64,000 bases of DNA from Ciona intestinalis (taxonomy: Eukaryota; Chordata; Ascidiacea; Phlebobranchia; Cionidae), in the NCBI RefSeq assembly GCF_000224145.3, contig NC_020175.2, positions 2,827,278 through 2,891,277 of the forward strand, written 5' to 3'. The notes under the pieces are model-generated. The model made no database searches. It was not told where the DNA came from and worked only from the letters and a program-made list of their open reading frames with translations. Of the stretch, positions 36,601 through 44,100 are shown in pieces (within the stretch, counting starts at the first letter, position 1; each line of letters starts with the position of its first letter). The position numbers and the translations under genes are program-made.

Positions 36601-37064
36601 ACACCATGTTTTTTATTTCATAAAAAAATAAAAAGTTACTTCTTTTCAGTAGTTTCAAATCTTATATAAACACAATAAATGCCATCTAAGCTACTAAGAA
36701 TGAAAGGTACATGAAGAAATCCTCAGCACAGGGCTTGTTTTTCAATCTAGTATAAAATTATTTTTTGATATAAATACGCAAGAATGACACTTTGACTTTG
36801 GGTTGAATTGCAAGGCACCTTAGACTCTTAAAATTGGCATAAATACAAAGCCAAGTATAGTTAATTAACAGCAAAATACCCTCTGGAACTTGCTTCTTCT
36901 TGGCTACTGTTAACATTTGACTTTTTTAGAAAGAAAGCCAAAACTTCTTTTATTTCCTTTTCTGAAGCACAAATGACCGGGTTTTTCTCATCAATATTAC
37001 CATAGTACGAAGCATGAGGCAGTCGTATACTTGATAAAGCAACGTTAATTAATGTGGAAGCCAT
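1..37064 (-). CDS. CFAP54: CFAP54, cilia- and flagella-associated protein 54 (3' end beyond window)
   Basis: This is a very large minus-strand gene. I joined 50 coding exons from the ATG at 37064 down to the window edge; all introns are GT-AG and phase is kept at every junction, giving about 2,835 codons against roughly 3,000 residues for the family. Recognisable family stretches include VKYLTWRVTLYSAVCLAYYD (exon 4), WPRTATEKLLGDMF (exon 7), VKVRLNDYFLPG (exon 17) and CGLWGCLLAITV (exon 36). CFAP54 is known as a subunit of the C1d projection of the ciliary central-pair apparatus, needed for normal beating of motile cilia. The protein is mostly helical and repeat-like, with no signal peptide or membrane segment seen. 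A sequence gap and a duplicated segment (19730-22384) complicate exons 20-22. Homology is from memory of the family, not a search. Confidence 0.9.
2380..2585 (-). mobile_element. tRNA-type SINE, tail and body
   Basis: Body with GCTGATAATTTGGACAACC and TGTCTTGCCCAAGG; tRNA head missing. Confidence 0.75.
2946..3232 (+). mobile_element. tRNA-type SINE, near full length
   Basis: Degenerate tRNA head (AGCATAGTTGGTTAGA), body, and tail GCGAGGATAAAGTAAGTTA. Confidence 0.8.
3445..3555 (-). mobile_element. SINE fragment, internally deleted
   Basis: TGTCTTGCTCAAGGACACAC and part of the head, opposite in orientation to its two neighbours. Confidence 0.55.
3582..3892 (+). mobile_element. tRNA-type SINE, full length
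   Basis: Clear A box (GGCATAGTGGTTAGCGGGCC), B box (GGTTCAAGGCT), body CAACCCAGTGGTCACTAATG and tail. The best plus-strand reference copy. Confidence 0.88.
4558..4852 (+). mobile_element. tRNA-type SINE, diverged full length
   Basis: Head GGCGTGGTTGTTTAGGTGC, GGGTTCAAGGCTCGTCGCTG, body with a deletion, and tail. Confidence 0.75.
4877..4955 (+). pseudogene. inverted partial copy of CFAP54 exon 47
   Basis: Plus-strand bases from about 4877 repeat the acceptor and first ~65 bases of exon 47 (minus strand, 2339 downward). The copy reads SVMMYKNGHIMLLKARIEGE before a stop, against SVMMYKNGHSVLLLKAMKEG in the real exon. It sits in a CFAP54 intron in opposite orientation and cannot be used by the gene, so it is a dead fragment. 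Confidence 0.8.
4956..5036 (+). mobile_element. SINE tail fragment
   Basis: GTGTATGAAACCGAACACCTG to GTTACATTCATTC, directly after the inverted exon 47 copy. Confidence 0.6.
5936..6110 (-). mobile_element. SINE, decayed tail half
   Basis: GCTTTATCATCGCGTGGC at the tail end, then a diverged body. Confidence 0.55.
6244..6457 (-). mobile_element. MITE with TACCC end, partial copy
   Basis: Reverse complement of 50138-50350 at high identity. The right end ACCATGCAAAAAGGGTA lies 13 bases past the donor of CFAP54 exon 41; the other terminus is missing or decayed. Confidence 0.7.
7052..14081 (-). CDS. CFAP54: CFAP54 exons 31-40 (residues about 1738-2307)
   Basis: Exons: 13884-14081, 13060-13212, 12557-12691, 11427-11585, 10653-10785, 10107-10239, 9370-9550, 8540-8740, 7556-7769, 7052-7251. 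Exon 35 looks TPR-like (AAHELGNLYFHQGHTKLAHK, followed by WWMKSL), and exon 36 has CGLWGCLLAITVTCKI. Exon 31 must use a GTAGGT donor two bases before an in-frame TAG. Exon 40 begins AMEVLASKRISPQLSSVYGP. These exons lie in SINE-rich introns; one intron (after exon 35) also holds a 24-bp-TIR MITE. Confidence 0.86.
8320..8520 (+). mobile_element. SINE, head missing
   Basis: Starts near ATGGCAATTGCTTCAACCCA and runs to the ATTCATT tail. Confidence 0.7.
8898..9030 (+). mobile_element. SINE head fragment
   Basis: GGGTTTAAGGCTCATCACTG to TTGTCCAAATTGTCAGACAT; faces the next fragment. Confidence 0.65.
9048..9202 (-). mobile_element. SINE head fragment
   Basis: Body GCTGATAATTTGCACAAC then head GAGCCTTGAACCTATTACCT; forms an inverted pair with 8898-9030. 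Confidence 0.65.
9592..9858 (-). mobile_element. tRNA-type SINE, nearly full length
   Basis: Tail TTACTTTATCCTCGCGT to head CTATGGCGCCGG; the mid-body is deleted. Confidence 0.82.
9937..10079. mobile_element. ~140-bp MITE with AAGGTGGCTGTACACAGTAT-type ends
   Basis: Near-perfect terminal inverted repeats of about 24 bases; flanked by CTA and TTA, suggesting a TWA target duplication (PIF/Harbinger-like). Confidence 0.7.
10934..11070. mobile_element. ~140-bp MITE, same family, right end decayed
   Basis: Same interior as the 9937 copy; left end AAGGTGGCTGTACACAGTAT intact, right end mutated. Confidence 0.7.
11605..11845 (-). mobile_element. SINE, head missing
   Basis: Tail and body intact to TGTCTTGCCCC, then unrelated sequence. 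Confidence 0.78.
12228..12513 (-). mobile_element. tRNA-type SINE, full length
   Basis: Complete from TTTATCCTCGCGTGGCCGG to CACTATACCACAGCGCCGG. Confidence 0.88.
13268..13453 (-). mobile_element. SINE, internally deleted
   Basis: The tail joins directly to the head (TTACCTCTGGGTTAGAGGC); about 120 body bases are lost. Confidence 0.75.
13541..13601. repeat. two tandem ~31-bp units
   Basis: CCTTTATATATAAA followed by TGTATAGGGTAACTTT twice in a row. Confidence 0.75.
13690..13858. repeat. tandem repeat, about 3 units of ~60 bp
   Basis: Units share TTATATACAAAAAA followed by AACAGCAAAATCC; within a CFAP54 intron. Confidence 0.7.
14185..14328 (+). mobile_element. SINE tail half
   Basis: From CCACTAATAGGTTGTCCAAA to CCAAGCGAAGG and ATTCATTT. 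Confidence 0.65.
14340..21629 (-). CDS. CFAP54: CFAP54 exons 21-30 (residues about 1141-1738)
   Basis: Exons: 21507-21629 (second copy 20305-20427), 19701-19843 (second, partial copy 20933-21045), 19017-19242, 18317-18561, 17634-17790, 16858 to about 17025, 15989-16136, 15384-15559, 14843-15003, 14340-14585. Exons 23-25 are highly charged and probably coiled coil: a Glu/Ala/Leu-rich stretch in exon 23 and Lys/Arg/Glu-rich REKQKKLALMKKRSGE in exon 25. The exon 26 acceptor is ambiguous: 17025 and 17007 are both in phase. Exon 28 is Pro/Thr-rich, probably a linker. Exon 29 carries SFRRALVLAHRGQHWALLQN, a strong family-like stretch. Confidence 0.86.
15197..15390. repeat. tandem repeat, 3 copies of ~84 bp, containing splice donors
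   Basis: Units start at 15197, 15281 and 15364 (AAAAAGCAC) and each contains ACTCACTTTTAAA, the complement of the exon 28 end and GTGAGT donor. Only the third is attached to the coding exon. Confidence 0.8.
16180..16510. repeat. AT-rich minisatellite and local duplication
   Basis: Two ~145-base diverged copies (sharing AAATTAGGGTTTTT and AGCTAG) with a TA-dinucleotide run near 16284-16304, then repeated ATGTCAACATATATGTTATA units. Confidence 0.7.
17092..17256 (-). mobile_element. SINE head half
   Basis: Body GGCTGATAATTTGGACAACC and a decayed head ending CTACGGCCCCG. Confidence 0.72.
18030..18268. repeat. direct duplication of ~120 bp
   Basis: AAATACCACACT...ACGTTGTATCGTCTGTA...TTATCCAAAAC...TTGTTTT occurs twice in tandem in a CFAP54 intron. 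Confidence 0.7.
19398..19640 (+). mobile_element. SINE, decayed
   Basis: GGGCAAGACACTTAACAG, CAACCCAGTGGTCACTAA and a decayed tail. Confidence 0.65.
20068..20275 (+). mobile_element. SINE, internally deleted (left duplicate)
   Basis: Head-side region and tail TTCACGCGAAGATTAG; the same insertion is at 21278-21475 in the other copy. Confidence 0.68.
20883..20932. other. assembly gap, 50 N
   Basis: Exactly 50 N. The sequence right of the gap restarts 1.15 kb back in the sequence to its left, so the two contigs overlap. Confidence 0.95.
21278..21475 (+). mobile_element. SINE, internally deleted (right duplicate)
   Basis: Orthologous to 20068-20275, so the insertion predates the duplication or haplotype split. 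Confidence 0.68.
21924..22224. mobile_element. hAT-type MITE present in one duplicate only
   Basis: Begins CAGCGGTTCTCAAA and ends TTTAGGAACCGCTTG; absent from the matching place in the left copy (near 20733). No clear 8-base duplication. Confidence 0.65.
22306..30154 (-). CDS. CFAP54: CFAP54 exons 11-20 (residues about 584-1140)
   Basis: Exons: 30031-30154, 29399-29534, 28765-28967, 27590-27756, 26637-26813, 25525-25663, 24735-24813, 23851-24050, 23067-23352, 22306-22466. Exons 17-18 look like a beta-sandwich of fibronectin-III type: VAWYRIYGRLAAGSNVKVRL, then GLEANQRYVFAVAAYTSDG. Exon 20 holds a helical repeat-like segment with QAAIQTYGLIAPIIQAEISA. Exon 13 is unusual because the two halves of one SINE lie on either side of it. 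A second, truncated copy of exon 20 is at 20806-20882, next to the 50-N gap. Confidence 0.87.
24118..24414 (-). mobile_element. tRNA-type SINE, near full length
   Basis: Tail TTTATCCTCGCGTGGCC to head TTCCACGAAGCC. Confidence 0.83.
25270..25409. mobile_element. ~140-bp MITE, same family, opposite orientation
   Basis: Both inverted ends intact and TTA on both flanks; the interior is the reverse complement of the other two copies. Confidence 0.72.
26108..26248 (+). repeat. dispersed repeat containing TAAATCTTCGCTACCGTAAT
   Basis: The core (GTGTTT..AACAACTGTTGTTTT, later AAATCTTCGCTAC..TAATC.AAGAGACAAAT) recurs near 14770-14825, 20505-20580, 21710-21780, 35530-35725 and, inverted, at 1098-1165 and 27068-27145. 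An uncharacterised family in this window. Confidence 0.6.
26313..26507. mobile_element. hAT-type MITE
   Basis: Ends CAGTGGTTCACAAAC and TTTGAGAAATACTG; flanks ATAAAAAC and TTTAAAAC agree at 6 of 8 bases. Confidence 0.6.
26848..27044. mobile_element. MITE, TATAGTAGGGTGGGGG family, intact
   Basis: 197 bases between inverted ends TATAGTAGGG and CCCTACTATA; 35 bases upstream of the exon 15 acceptor. Confidence 0.88.
27225..27562 (-). mobile_element. SINE with internal tandem duplication
   Basis: The segment CCCATTAGTGACTACTGGGT plus TGGAGCAATTT occurs twice in a row (about 27393-27460). Confidence 0.85.
28151..28456. mobile_element. hAT-type MITE with 8-bp target duplication
   Basis: Ends CAGTGGTTCTTAAACTTG and AAGTTTAAGAAACGCTG; flanks ATATACAG and ATATACAA match at 7 of 8 bases. 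Confidence 0.78.
28474..28737 (-). mobile_element. SINE body and tail, 3' of CFAP54 exon 13
   Basis: Runs from the tail to GGTAGCAG, where it stops abruptly; the missing head is at 29025-29089. Confidence 0.83.
29025..29089 (-). mobile_element. SINE tRNA head, 5' of CFAP54 exon 13
   Basis: CGAGCTCTGAACCCATTACC to GCCACGGCGCCGG; continues the 28474-28737 copy with only a few bases missing. Confidence 0.83.
30457..37064 (-). CDS. CFAP54: CFAP54 exons 1-10 (residues about 1-583)
   Basis: Exons: 36880-37064, 36232-36499, 35747-35962, 34216-34359, 33589-33690, 33207-33320, 32534-32729, 31905-32003, 31439-31551, 30457-30767. The protein starts MASTLINVALSSIRLPHASY. Exon 2 carries NWLFDIWNKYEPRLPVPIFY, and exons 4-7 form the most family-like block, ending in the WPRTATEKLLGDMF segment followed by FLAILEALSSSHRRTL. 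Exon 8 begins with a Gly-rich linker (GGGGNSGH). Intron 3 contains the 500-N gap, inside a MITE. The start ATG is the first in frame after a good acceptor-like site (TTTTTTTACAG at about 37081-37091), so the 5' UTR may be spliced. Confidence 0.88.
30806..31042 (+). mobile_element. SINE, nearly full body
   Basis: Starts at the B box (TGGGTTCAAGGTTCGTCG) and ends in an ATTC repeat. Confidence 0.8.
31680..31865 (+). mobile_element. SINE-like element, strongly decayed
   Basis: CTGGGCAAGACATTG and a GATAAACAAGCGAAATT tail; similar tails at 12010-12195 and 25960-26085 suggest an older subfamily. Confidence 0.45.
32165..32275 (-). mobile_element. SINE head fragment
   Basis: ACACATATGCCCACAATGGT to CCACAACGCCGG. 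Confidence 0.78.
32926..32990. repeat. two tandem copies of ~30 bp
   Basis: AATTCCATACAAACAACTCA followed by AGGTACA occurs twice. Confidence 0.75.
34393..35114. mobile_element. MITE, TATAGTAGGG family, split by the 500-N gap
   Basis: Left part 34393-34565, right part 35066-35114. Removing the gap and the repeated 28 bases gives a normal ~195-base element. Confidence 0.85.
34566..35065. other. assembly gap, 500 N, probably spurious
   Basis: Exactly 500 N between two copies of the same 28 bases (TTGGTTATTATGTGTCAAAG plus GTGTCCC), inside one MITE. Confidence 0.95.
35195..35450 (-). mobile_element. SINE-like, strongly decayed
   Basis: TCGTTATAACTTGGGTGTTC and GAGCCTTGTAGCCTCTGG remain. Confidence 0.5.
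36034..36191. mobile_element. MITE, same family, left arm shortened
   Basis: TATAGTGGGGTGGGG to CCCACCCTACTATA; about 40 bases lost near the left end. Confidence 0.82.
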
Positions 37065-37517
37065 TTTGGCTTGTTAAAGCCTGTAAAAAAACGTAAATAG
37101 GTTTCAAAACTCTTTTACACTAAAACTCTGTTTAATGGTGCGCGTATAAAACCATTGAAAGAATTTGAAACATTACCTGTTATGTAATATATCCTGTCAG
37201 ACCTTTTTTTATTTTAAATTTAGGTTTTTAATACGTTTATTTGCAAAAATACCTTAATCTAGTTTCTTGTGTTTATAGTTTTTAGCTTTTCAAATCACCA
37301 AGGAAACATTTAACATAGAAAACTATTATACTTTGTCGTGGTAATTTCAACGGGGGACTGAGTCTTCTTTTTACGCTTATTGCTTACAATATTCGTTTCG
37401 GTTAAGTTCTTTTTATAAGAAATACAGCACAGGTATTTCTTTAGAAGCGATAGATTTTATATGAAAATATTTTATTCTTTTTACAATATGTTGCCATGTA
37501 AGTCCGATGTATATTTT
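37065..37517. other. intergenic spacer between sulfotransferase 3' end and CFAP54 start
   Basis: About 450 bases with no coding signal. It must contain the CFAP54 promoter and 5' leader. On the minus strand TTTTTTTACAG lies 17-27 bases before the ATG, which could be a leader-intron acceptor or a spliced-leader acceptor. Confidence 0.5.
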
Positions 37518-37523
37518 TTTATT
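37518..37523 (-). terminator. poly(A) signal of the sulfotransferase gene
   Basis: AATAAA on the minus strand about 60 bases past the stop codon at 37582. Confidence 0.6.
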
Positions 37524-37581
37524 ATTTAACACAAACAAAGTTTCATAGCATTCACATCAGAAAAAACTTGGCATAGCAAAA

Positions 37582-40371
37582 TCACAGTACAAGAGTTTTG
37601 AGATTCTCAAGTTCAGATTTTACGAACTCATATAAGTCGTATTCAAGTTTTAAACTAGTTTCGCTTTTGAGAAAATCCCTCGCTGCCTCTGACGTTTCTC
37701 GTTTATTCCTTGTGTGTGTTTCGTGCTTCATCCGTTCATTTTCCTATGAAAAAATAGGCAATACTTAATAATCGTTGAATAAAAATAAATTTAAATGCCG
37801 GAAACATAAAGTAGGATGAGGTAAGATGGGACACATGATTACATTTCCCTCCTCGTCCCATTTGGTAATAAACAAAGAATATTAACATAGTGATATAACC
37901 GTAACCCCGCAACTGTAAAAGAGCGTTGTTAATTGTTCAATACGCGATCACGAAATATATAATTTAGGTGCTATAGGTATCCCATTTTACCCCATAACTA
38001 CATTCAACTGCAAGAGCGCTCGTAAACATACAAAATCGAAAATACGATGCTTGAGAATCATCATATGCATTGTGTCCTTAGGCAAGACACAACGGACATC
38101 GCTAATATCTCATGTTATAATCAGACCCTAATCCGTAACAGCGAAAAAGCACAATATATAGTAAATTCTGAAAAATATAAAACCTTACCGGATTTAGATA
38201 AATATTGGATGCGTCATTGAAGTAAGATGGTAGGATAGCTTCTAATACTTTCAAGCTATTGTCGAGATCTTCTAGTATTCCAACGAACACGTAATGCTCC
38301 TTTATATTTTGCTTTGCTTTATCAACGGCCCACTTTGACCTTGACCTATAATGCAATGCATTGTGAGAAAGAAAGCCAGCAAGTACTGTATTGTTATAGA
38401 AAAGTATTGTAATAGCTTAATGTAGACAATGCTACAGTATAGGCAAGGCTATACAATATGAAGTGTAAAGTGTTGCACAATTCATTGTATATATTATTAT
38501 ATACATTCTCTCGGGCGCATTTGGTAGTAGGCAAATAACATCCAAAGAATTACAAAAACCTTATCTTCACGATTCCCATAGACAGTTGTTAATTGTTTAA
38601 AACACAATCAGGATATATTTGGATATTAGGTGCTTAACGTGACCCGTCTTTCCCACCCCACTGGGTTACTGTAGGCAAGGCTATAATCGAATATCTACAA
38701 TATTACAATTACTGTTACATCTTACATGCAGCCAGGATCCTGTCCACAAAAATACGGTACGACTTGCCAATATGGCTTGATGCATTCTTGTCGTCTTCTT
38801 TGTATGCATTCGTCTATGGACTAAACGTGTACACAATTAGAATAGAAAATTTGAAATCGTCATGAGCCTATTTATCAGTGTATCATATGCATCCAACTAT
38901 GATCATATCTTTGTCGTGATGTAAAAAAGCTGGAGGCTTGGTCGTTTTAGTCTCGTTTGCTTCAAAATAACCGAGAGACAGTCAGCATTTGTTTTTTTTT
39001 TATTACGTTGGCCTATGCTTGAAGATCCCAATTTTGTTCGTTTGTAATGCCTGCACCGTACTATGGAAAACTACTACATGTATACTATAAAAAAAAACAA
39101 CCACTTACAAAGCAACATACTTGGTAAGCTGGCACGAGGTGTATGAAACAGAACACCCGTGATATAACGACTGTCGTTTCCGGTCACGCAGACATAAAGT
39201 ATAACTTACATTCATTAGTACTTTTGTCTTACCTCTTGCCTTCTTATTTCGCTCATTCGAGAGCTCGCGCCCCCGCCTCCCCGTTCGTTACCGAAGCGTG
39301 AAAAATAATAAAAAGATTCGAACCGCGAGACGGGATCACGAATCATATTCACATAAAGCGGTTGCTTTTGGCCAAATCTACGGTCAAAAAAGAGAGAAAA
39401 TATCAGGACTGGTAACAGATTTTTATAGGTGTCAATATATAGGCTATCACTATGATATGTGTTAAGTAAGTATTTTCATACAACTATAGTAGGGTGGTGT
39501 ATAGGCTAAGATAGAACATGTTTTCAGTCATTTTTTCTTTTCCCATTTGGTAGTGAACAAATAATATTTTCACAATTTTAACCGTAACCTCGCGATTCTA
39601 TAAAAATGCGTCCGTAATTATCAAAAACATTACCAGAAAATATAGGATTTAATTGCTAACATTATCCAATCTTTCCCCATAGTATACTGTCTATATGTAC
39701 CTTGTAAAGTCGATAAAATACTGATGGCGGATGTACATATATCCCGGACTCTGCTCATGAAGGAATTCGACAAAGTTTGCTTCTTCTTCTTCATTTTTGT
39801 TCGGTTTTTCTCCATCCTCATACGGACTTGCGACTTTGAAACCGTTTGCCCCACCAAGGCGATAACAAAGTGTCGTCATCGACATACTGCCGCATTTCGG
39901 GACTCTGTTGTAAACCACGTAGTTTCTGTCCTGAATAAATGAATGTAACTCCTCGTGTGGCCGGAATGTGGCCGGAAAACGACAGTCTTTATAACAAGGG
40001 TGTTCATACACTTCGTGCTATCTTACGAGTTACCATTTATGTTACTTTGTAGATGATTATTTTTTGGTGTTTATTTTCACTTCTTTTATGTATGGCTATA
40101 TTAATTTGAACATCACAGTAGTAACCACTGGGTTGGAACAACTGCCGTTAAGTATCTTGCCCTTTTGAATGTAGTTTTATATCTTTACATAGCCTACCTT
40201 GTTATCAATATCTTTCCTGATACGCTGAAGATCAAGTAAGGAGTTTTTTCTCAAACCATCGTTACTTCTTGCCCGTCTATTGCTGGTGATCGAGTTAAGG
40301 TACATTACTCCACCGATTAAAATACATGACAAAGTCAGAATAAGTTGCCTCCGAAACGACCAACGGGGCAT
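37582..40371 (-). CDS. heparan sulfate/uronyl 2-O-sulfotransferase family protein
   Basis: Six exons (40198-40371, 39701-39930, 39233-39377, 38726-38820, 38189-38345, 37582-37743) give about 320 residues in one phase-consistent frame. It is predicted to be a type II Golgi membrane enzyme moving sulfate from PAPS to the 2-O position of uronic acid in glycosaminoglycans. Visible features: a signal anchor near residues 11-27 (LILTLSCILIGGVMYL), the 5'-phosphosulfate loop YNRVPKCGSMSM (about 65-76), a candidate catalytic His in RHQYFIDFTRFG (about 127), the 3'-phosphate motif IRDPVSRFESFYYFSR (about 147-162), and VVPYFCGQDPGC. The Cys in the loop and the RHxxFxxFxRFG pattern favour uronyl 2-sulfotransferase over HS2ST. 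No ATG lies upstream in frame after a stop, so the start at 40371 is preferred. The protein is slightly short for the family. Confidence 0.85.
37810..38000. mobile_element. MITE, same family, diverged ends
   Basis: AGTAGGATGAGGTAAGATGG to TTTTACCCCATAACTA. Confidence 0.75.
38495..38662. mobile_element. MITE, same family, left end lost
   Basis: Interior TTTGGTAGTAGGCAAATAAC to CCCACCCCACT. Confidence 0.72.
39085..39216 (+). mobile_element. SINE tail half
   Basis: GTAAGCTGGCACGAGGTGTA to TTACATTCATT, in a sulfotransferase intron. Confidence 0.75.
39486..39686. mobile_element. MITE, same family
   Basis: TATAGTAGGGTGGTG to TCTTTCCCCATAGTATA; in intron 2 of the sulfotransferase gene, 14 bases past the donor. 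Confidence 0.8.
39935..40165 (-). mobile_element. SINE, head missing, tail partly doubled
   Basis: GTGGCCGGAA occurs twice at the tail side (39956-39979); the body runs to TATCTTGCCC. Confidence 0.75.
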
Positions 40372-41169
40372 TTCTTCTGATACCGATCTCGAAGCCAAAC
40401 AGCCAGAGTCGATTGTTGTTGAGAGTAACCAACGCCTATAGTGAACCTACCTATATATTTTTCACATTTCTAGCCTACCGCTCACCTGCATAAACAACAC
40501 TGAACTGAAGTTTATGAGAAACCTCAACCTGTTTTCTCGTCTCAGTTAATCGTATTCAATAAACTGTTTGGCGTCTCTAATGCATTCAAGCTTTAAATCC
40601 GAGCTCTGCGACAAGGTGCTCATTTTCGTACATTGCCTCTATTTAGTAAGCACTCACTTTCTAGATTACAGCTGAAATGACGTTTCACAATGTCGCTGCT
40701 GATACGGAACGCCGGGGGCGGTCATTATGGCCACGAAGTTTCAGACCGAATTTTTCAACGCCGTGAGGAGATTGAAATAACAGCAGACGCATCCGTTTCA
40801 AATTTAGAATGCCAGGTTTATTGAAAATTCAAACAGATTTTAAAGGTTAATTCTATAATATAAATTGATAGGTACAGTCATATACAAAGCGGGCAGTTCA
40901 GCGCAGATAAGAGCTGTAGCATTTTTCGGTGTTTAACCATGTAACATTAAGTTTTAGTTTTCAAGTTTTGCCAAACGCCGCTTTTCTGGAATATGTGGTA
41001 ATGCCTAAGTACAGCTTTTGGAAACTGCAACCTATAATACTCATTTGTATTTATATTTACTCTACAGGTGCAAAGTATAACTCATATATAGCTGAATACC
41101 TGTAGTCTCTACATATAATATATATTACTTGATGGATAAAGGGCGAAGACAACGTGTGGAAATGATAAG
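40372..41169. promoter_or_regulatory. shared head-to-head promoter region
   Basis: Nearly 800 bases lie between the divergent starts of the sulfotransferase (minus) and glycosyltransferase (plus) genes, with no coding exon seen. A short GC-richer patch lies near 40690-40760. It contains no SINE or MITE, unlike most comparable stretches nearby, which fits constrained regulatory DNA. Confidence 0.45.
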
Positions 41170-44100
41170 ATGATGTTCTATGTTCGTTCAATGTGCCGGG
41201 TCCGTTGGACATTCGTTTTGCTTTCTTTTCTGGTCGTCTGGCTATTTTTTCTTCTCCGTAAACAGTAAGCATCAGTGAACGCCAACTATACATTTCTATA
41301 GATCTTCAAAAACGTTATTTTCTAGATATATTTCAAAGCAACTGGCTCATAAGCAGCACCCTGGTCGTATTTTCCAAACAGATGAAACTATGCACCTTGC
41401 GATGGCGGCTTGCAGAGGAAAATCACTTACAATAGTAAAGGAAGCAACCACAATGATCAAGAGTGCAATCATATTCTCTCGTAGCAGAATTCATGTTCAT
41501 ATATTTACTGAAAATTTGGAAGACGAATTCCGCAAAGAGGTAGACAGCCATTTTTTAACGATTCCTTTTGAAAATTATGTAGACTATAGTCCTGTAAACA
41601 GAGTGTTAACATATATATAGTGCTGTGAGGTAAGATGGAACATCTTTAGCACCTAATATGCAAACATCTTATCTTATTTTAAACAATTAACAACGGTCTA
41701 TGGGAGTTGCGAAGATACGGTTTTAGAACTCCTTGAATGTTCTTTGTTTACCTACAAATGGGAAGAGAAAATATAATGAAAAAGTGACCCATCTCACCCA
41801 CCCTACTATATTACACATATTCATATAAACTATACAAACTCAATTCCTTCTTTTATAAAACATGTCATTTTATGTTGATTAGTTTGCAACCTGGCCACTG
41901 TCTGCCAAGCGAAAGTTTTTGTTAACAATTCATCCGTTGGTGTACCCACTTGATCCAGAAGAACTCAAAGTGATGAAAAATTGGTGGGGACCTTGCGCCT
42001 CGTTTCGTCTTTTTCTTCCAGTAAGACTTAACTGCTATTATAGTCCTGCCTAAAACTGAAAAAAATGTTTTGTTTCCATTCAGACAGTATTGGATAAAAC
42101 CGACTCTGTTTTATACGTCGATACTGATGTTATATTCTTAACTCCCCCTGAAGAACTGTGGCGACATTTTTACTTGTTCAACGATCGCCAAGTTGCTGCG
42201 TTAGCACCACGGGTAGGATGGAGCTTCCAAGTTCCAAATGATAACGCTAACTTTATAAGGATGCAAGATGGAAAGAAAACTCAAGTCAACTCAGGGGTAA
42301 ATCCAACATAAAATGACAAAGTGTAAATTTTTTTTCTCAGTTTTGTATTTTGTATCCTTAATAGGGCGATTACATTTTTGGTGAAAATTAGGCTTCTAAA
42401 ACACACTGTGAACAACAAACAATCTATATACAATTATTTATAAACGTTTGATGCATACGTTGGCTTGTGGCCAGCAGTATAGGTTTTATTTTAAACTAAA
42501 AACGCCCGAGCTACCTAATTTAAAAATATTGAGACCAAATAATTAAACACATGAACTAAATTAAACACACTAAAAATACCTAAACACCCTAACTAAGTAT
42601 TAAGATAAAAAAACAAGAACCGTTTTCGATCAGGTTTTTCTGATGAACCTCACTCGAATGCGGCAACCAGTTTTCGCGACCGAATCCGAGTCGAGGCAGA
42701 AAATTTCGTGGAACAAAAAACTTTTGTTTCCTTTGTATAGAAAGCACAAAGAGGATATGTATGGGGATCAGAATTTAATTAACCTTGTGTTTCATTACAA
42801 CCCAGGTAAATATATAGTAGGTTGGGAGAAGATGGGACACCTTTTCGTTCTATTATCTCGCTCTATTTGGTAGTAAACAAGAAACATTCAAAGATTTATA
42901 AAACTTTATCCTCACGACTCTTATAGACCATTGTTAATTGTTTAAAACACCATCAAGACATTTAGATAATATGTGCTAAAGGTGTCCCATCTTCCCCCAC
43001 CCTACTATATATAACACACAAAGCTTAGTTAATGCCAACTTTTAAGTAGACCTGTTATACACAAGAATCTGAATATATAGTAGAATGGGGGAAAATGGGA
43101 CATTTAAGCACATGAAGTATTTTATTTAGAAATTCGCACATTAGGTGTAGTTTTACAAATTCGAAAACACACAGGGTATGACATGATACAGTTTAAAATC
43201 ATTTGATTTTGATCAATAAGTTAATTTATATCAAAACACACGTAAATAACAGGAAATAGCGTGTGTATACAAGGACTGTCGTTTGTTGCTAAATCTTAAG
43301 TTCCTCGTCGTATTACCTGGTATTCGCTACTGTTACAGACTTGATTTATTTCCTACCTTGCAAGTACAACTACCACCACAAGTTCTGCTTTGATGCTTAC
43401 CGAGAACGTTGGTGTACATCTGCCGAAAGCGATGGTGCTGCTGTAATACATGGCAACGCAAATACGTTTTACAACAACTATGCACCTGCGTTTCGGGCAA
43501 TCAGTAATGCCATGAGAGCAGTAAGTTATCATAAAGTAGGTCGGGGGAAGACGAGACACCTTATCATTATACTTTCTCGTTAATTTTGGTAGTAAACGAA
43601 GAAAATTCAATTAATTATAAAACAGTATCCTCACGACTTCCTTATATAGACCGTTGTTAATTGTTTAAAACACGATCAGGATATTTGGATATTAAGTGTT
43701 AAAGGTGTTCCATCTTCCCCACCCTACTGTTAATATTTCAATATAAATGGCCAAAGTTCTTCAGAGAAGCACGCCAGAATATACAAGTTTTAGGCTTTAG
43801 TTAGCTCATTATCCCAAAGGTGATTATAACTTGCTTTACCCTTGTGTAACCGGAAAACAAAAGGTGTCTACTTGCCTAAGGACACACACGCCTACAAAGG
43901 GCAGCGGCGACGAGCTTCGAACCCATTACCCATATGTTAGAGGCAATATAAGACCTACTTAAATTGTGATATAACCTGCTACTACTGCAGCTTAGTTATA
44001 TGTGTGTTAACTCGTCAACAAATGTCATTTTCATACTATTCCAAAAGTTACATTTATATAGTTTACATCATATAGTAGTGTGGAGTAAGATGGAACACCT

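Noticed and set aside
40372..40398. Upstream start for the sulfotransferase at 40398
   Set aside because: The codon there is TTG; the first in-frame ATG is at 40371.
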